Positions 62,886-64,000 of a stretch of 64,000 nt of DNA are shown here, piece by piece; the first letter of the stretch is position 1, and each line of letters starts with the position of its first letter. The DNA is from Gari tellinella. Taxonomy: Eukaryota > Mollusca > Bivalvia > Cardiida > Psammobiidae. The stretch covers positions 43,005,623 to 43,069,622 of the forward strand of contig OV277861.1 in assembly GCA_922989275.2 (NCBI GenBank), in the 5' to 3' direction. The translations under genes were made by a program, and so were the position numbers. The notes beneath the pieces are model-generated. The model saw only the letters and a list, made by a program, of their open reading frames with translations. It was not told where the DNA came from and made no database searches.

Positions 62886-63631
62886 CTGACGAGTGTGACC
62901 ACAATAACATGAATACACAACTTAGATCCAGTCCAGATGCCTAGTGAGCTGACGACGGGCCCGGATATAAGATATTTGACAAACATTAATTAGTAGACAT
63001 TTTCAAGCTAATTACTGCAAGACAAACACATGTACAATTATAAGTCCCATGGGAAAGAAGGAAAATCCAGTTTAAGAAAATAATCAATTCTTTTCACTCA
63101 TATTTCCTGTGCCATATTAGCCATTGTCCGGCTACGATGATTTTACACGAAATGGCCAGTTAAAACACTGTACACATTCATCGTACACGACATTCCAAAA
63201 GGAATGGAGAGAGTTGTATTTTAGGTGTATTCTAAGTGGGGAAAATGAACTAGTATCTGTCCGTTCCTGAGAAATATTGAAGACTCGCCCGTTCGGGGCA
63301 TCGTCTCCATTGTTTTTCAGGAATGGACAGATACTCGACCATTCTCCCTTACGTTTAAAACGTAGTGAATCAGATCTGGACACATCGGATGTCGCTTAAC
63401 AAATGAAGGCAGTTCTTCCTGATGGAATTATGAACTTTCAATGATGAATCATTTCAATGAAAGTTAACTATTCTAACTTAAGTAGAGGCACTTAAGCAAA
63501 ATGACTTACACCTACTATTCTTACTTATGCAGTCAACTATGAAAAAATGATGCTTTTTCCAAATATAATGAACCCGCCCTCTTTGGGATATATTGACCTC
63601 CTTGTCTGTCCTAGGGGGTCACGTTTCAGGT
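62886..63631. other. Unassigned intergenic sequence
   Basis: An inverted pair (GTATCTGTCCGTTCCTGA and TCAGGAATGGACAGATAC) lies at 63252-63335, another small fold-back. No gene was recognised. Confidence 0.45.
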
Positions 63632-63830
63632 TAACCATTCGCATGCCAGTCGCGAAAGAACTAGATATATAATCTGCAAACAGTTTTGGTCTAGATTAGA
63701 AGCAAATTACTCTGCGTCTGATCAAGATCCAAGCTGTTTCACTTGTGTTAAAGTTTATAACCTATCTAATTGCATTTTAAAAGCACTTGCAAACGAGTCG
63801 ATAAACTGTGAAGCAGACTATATGAAATCA
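63632..63830. mobile_element. TTAA MITE family 1, worn copy
   Basis: The left end TTAACCATTCGCATGCCAG resembles TTAACCCTTAGCCTGCC. It contains the GCAAACAGTTTTGGTC ... GATCCAAGCTGTTT palindrome (63677-63740) and a GAAGCAGACTATATG right part. The right TTAA is not preserved. Confidence 0.55.
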
Positions 63831-64000
63831 ATGCATATTGTAGGTGAAGAGTATGCACATTGAAGTTGATTGAACCCTAGCGACGTGTATACTTATTCTT
63901 TACATACCCTGCCTACCGATGAAGAGTACACTTGTCATGAGATAACAGAGTGTAGAGCCAGATCATATTGCTTCTAATGGAGTCTTCTGATAAAGGTCTA
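63831..64000. other. Window end, unassigned
   Basis: Nothing was recognised. Confidence 0.3.

Overview
This window is animal nuclear DNA, AT-rich, with long intergenic distances and almost wall-to-wall repeats. The repeat types point to a bivalve mollusc, probably a clam-like heterodont, although the species cannot be fixed from sequence alone. The evidence is: rolling-circle-like elements that begin CAAGAG plus a short palindrome and end in a hairpin plus CTAA, with central tandem arrays of about 161, 153 and 319 bp (compare the bivalve 'pearl' elements and Helentron-associated elements); tRNA-derived SINEs; PHD-type CR1-like LINEs; and many fold-back DNA elements.

The only host genes I can support are three C2H2 zinc-finger genes, all on the minus strand: ZNF-A (11138-12796), ZNF-B (24436-26088) and ZNF-C (56580-58352). 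Each is one open reading frame of 16 to 18 intact fingers with no KRAB, BTB, ZAD, SET or SCAN domain. A and B are recent duplicates, and their shared flanks can be followed from about 7.9 to 18.9 kb (A) and 24.1 to 36.9 kb (B). C is an older copy; a diverged piece of the same upstream flank lies at 61.56-61.90 kb. All three copies have decayed fingers just upstream of the ATG. A conserved block far upstream (18.47-18.88, 36.51-36.93 and 61.56-61.90 kb) is the best candidate for a shared promoter or 5' exon.

Because A and B are duplicates, each serves as the 'empty site' for insertions in the other. This gives clean boundaries for a hAT-like element (8106-9717, 8-bp target duplication), a TTAA element (9764-11114) containing a rolling-circle-like element, a 769-bp element with a 10-bp duplication (15279-16047), a LINE fragment hosting a hAT-like element with iterated 13-bp motifs (16178-18467), a 1359-bp TIR element carrying a reverse-transcriptase fragment (34989-36347), and a 5.5-kb compound insertion (26621-32162).

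Layout: 0.8-6.6 kb nested rolling-circle-like elements; 7.3-8.1 SINE and LINE relic; 8.1-18.9 the ZNF-A duplicon; 19.4-23.7 a large fold-back element with a second fold-back nested in its left arm; 24.1-36.9 the ZNF-B duplicon; 37-41.2 an apparently intact CR1-like LINE; 41.5-43 palindromes and a fold-back; 43.5-48.6 LINE fragments and MITEs; 49-56.3 rolling-circle-like elements with one SINE and one mariner-type MITE; 56.6-58.6 ZNF-C; 59.6-63.8 MITEs, a SINE and a tandem array of hairpin units. No rRNA, CRISPR array or convincing functional tRNA gene was seen.
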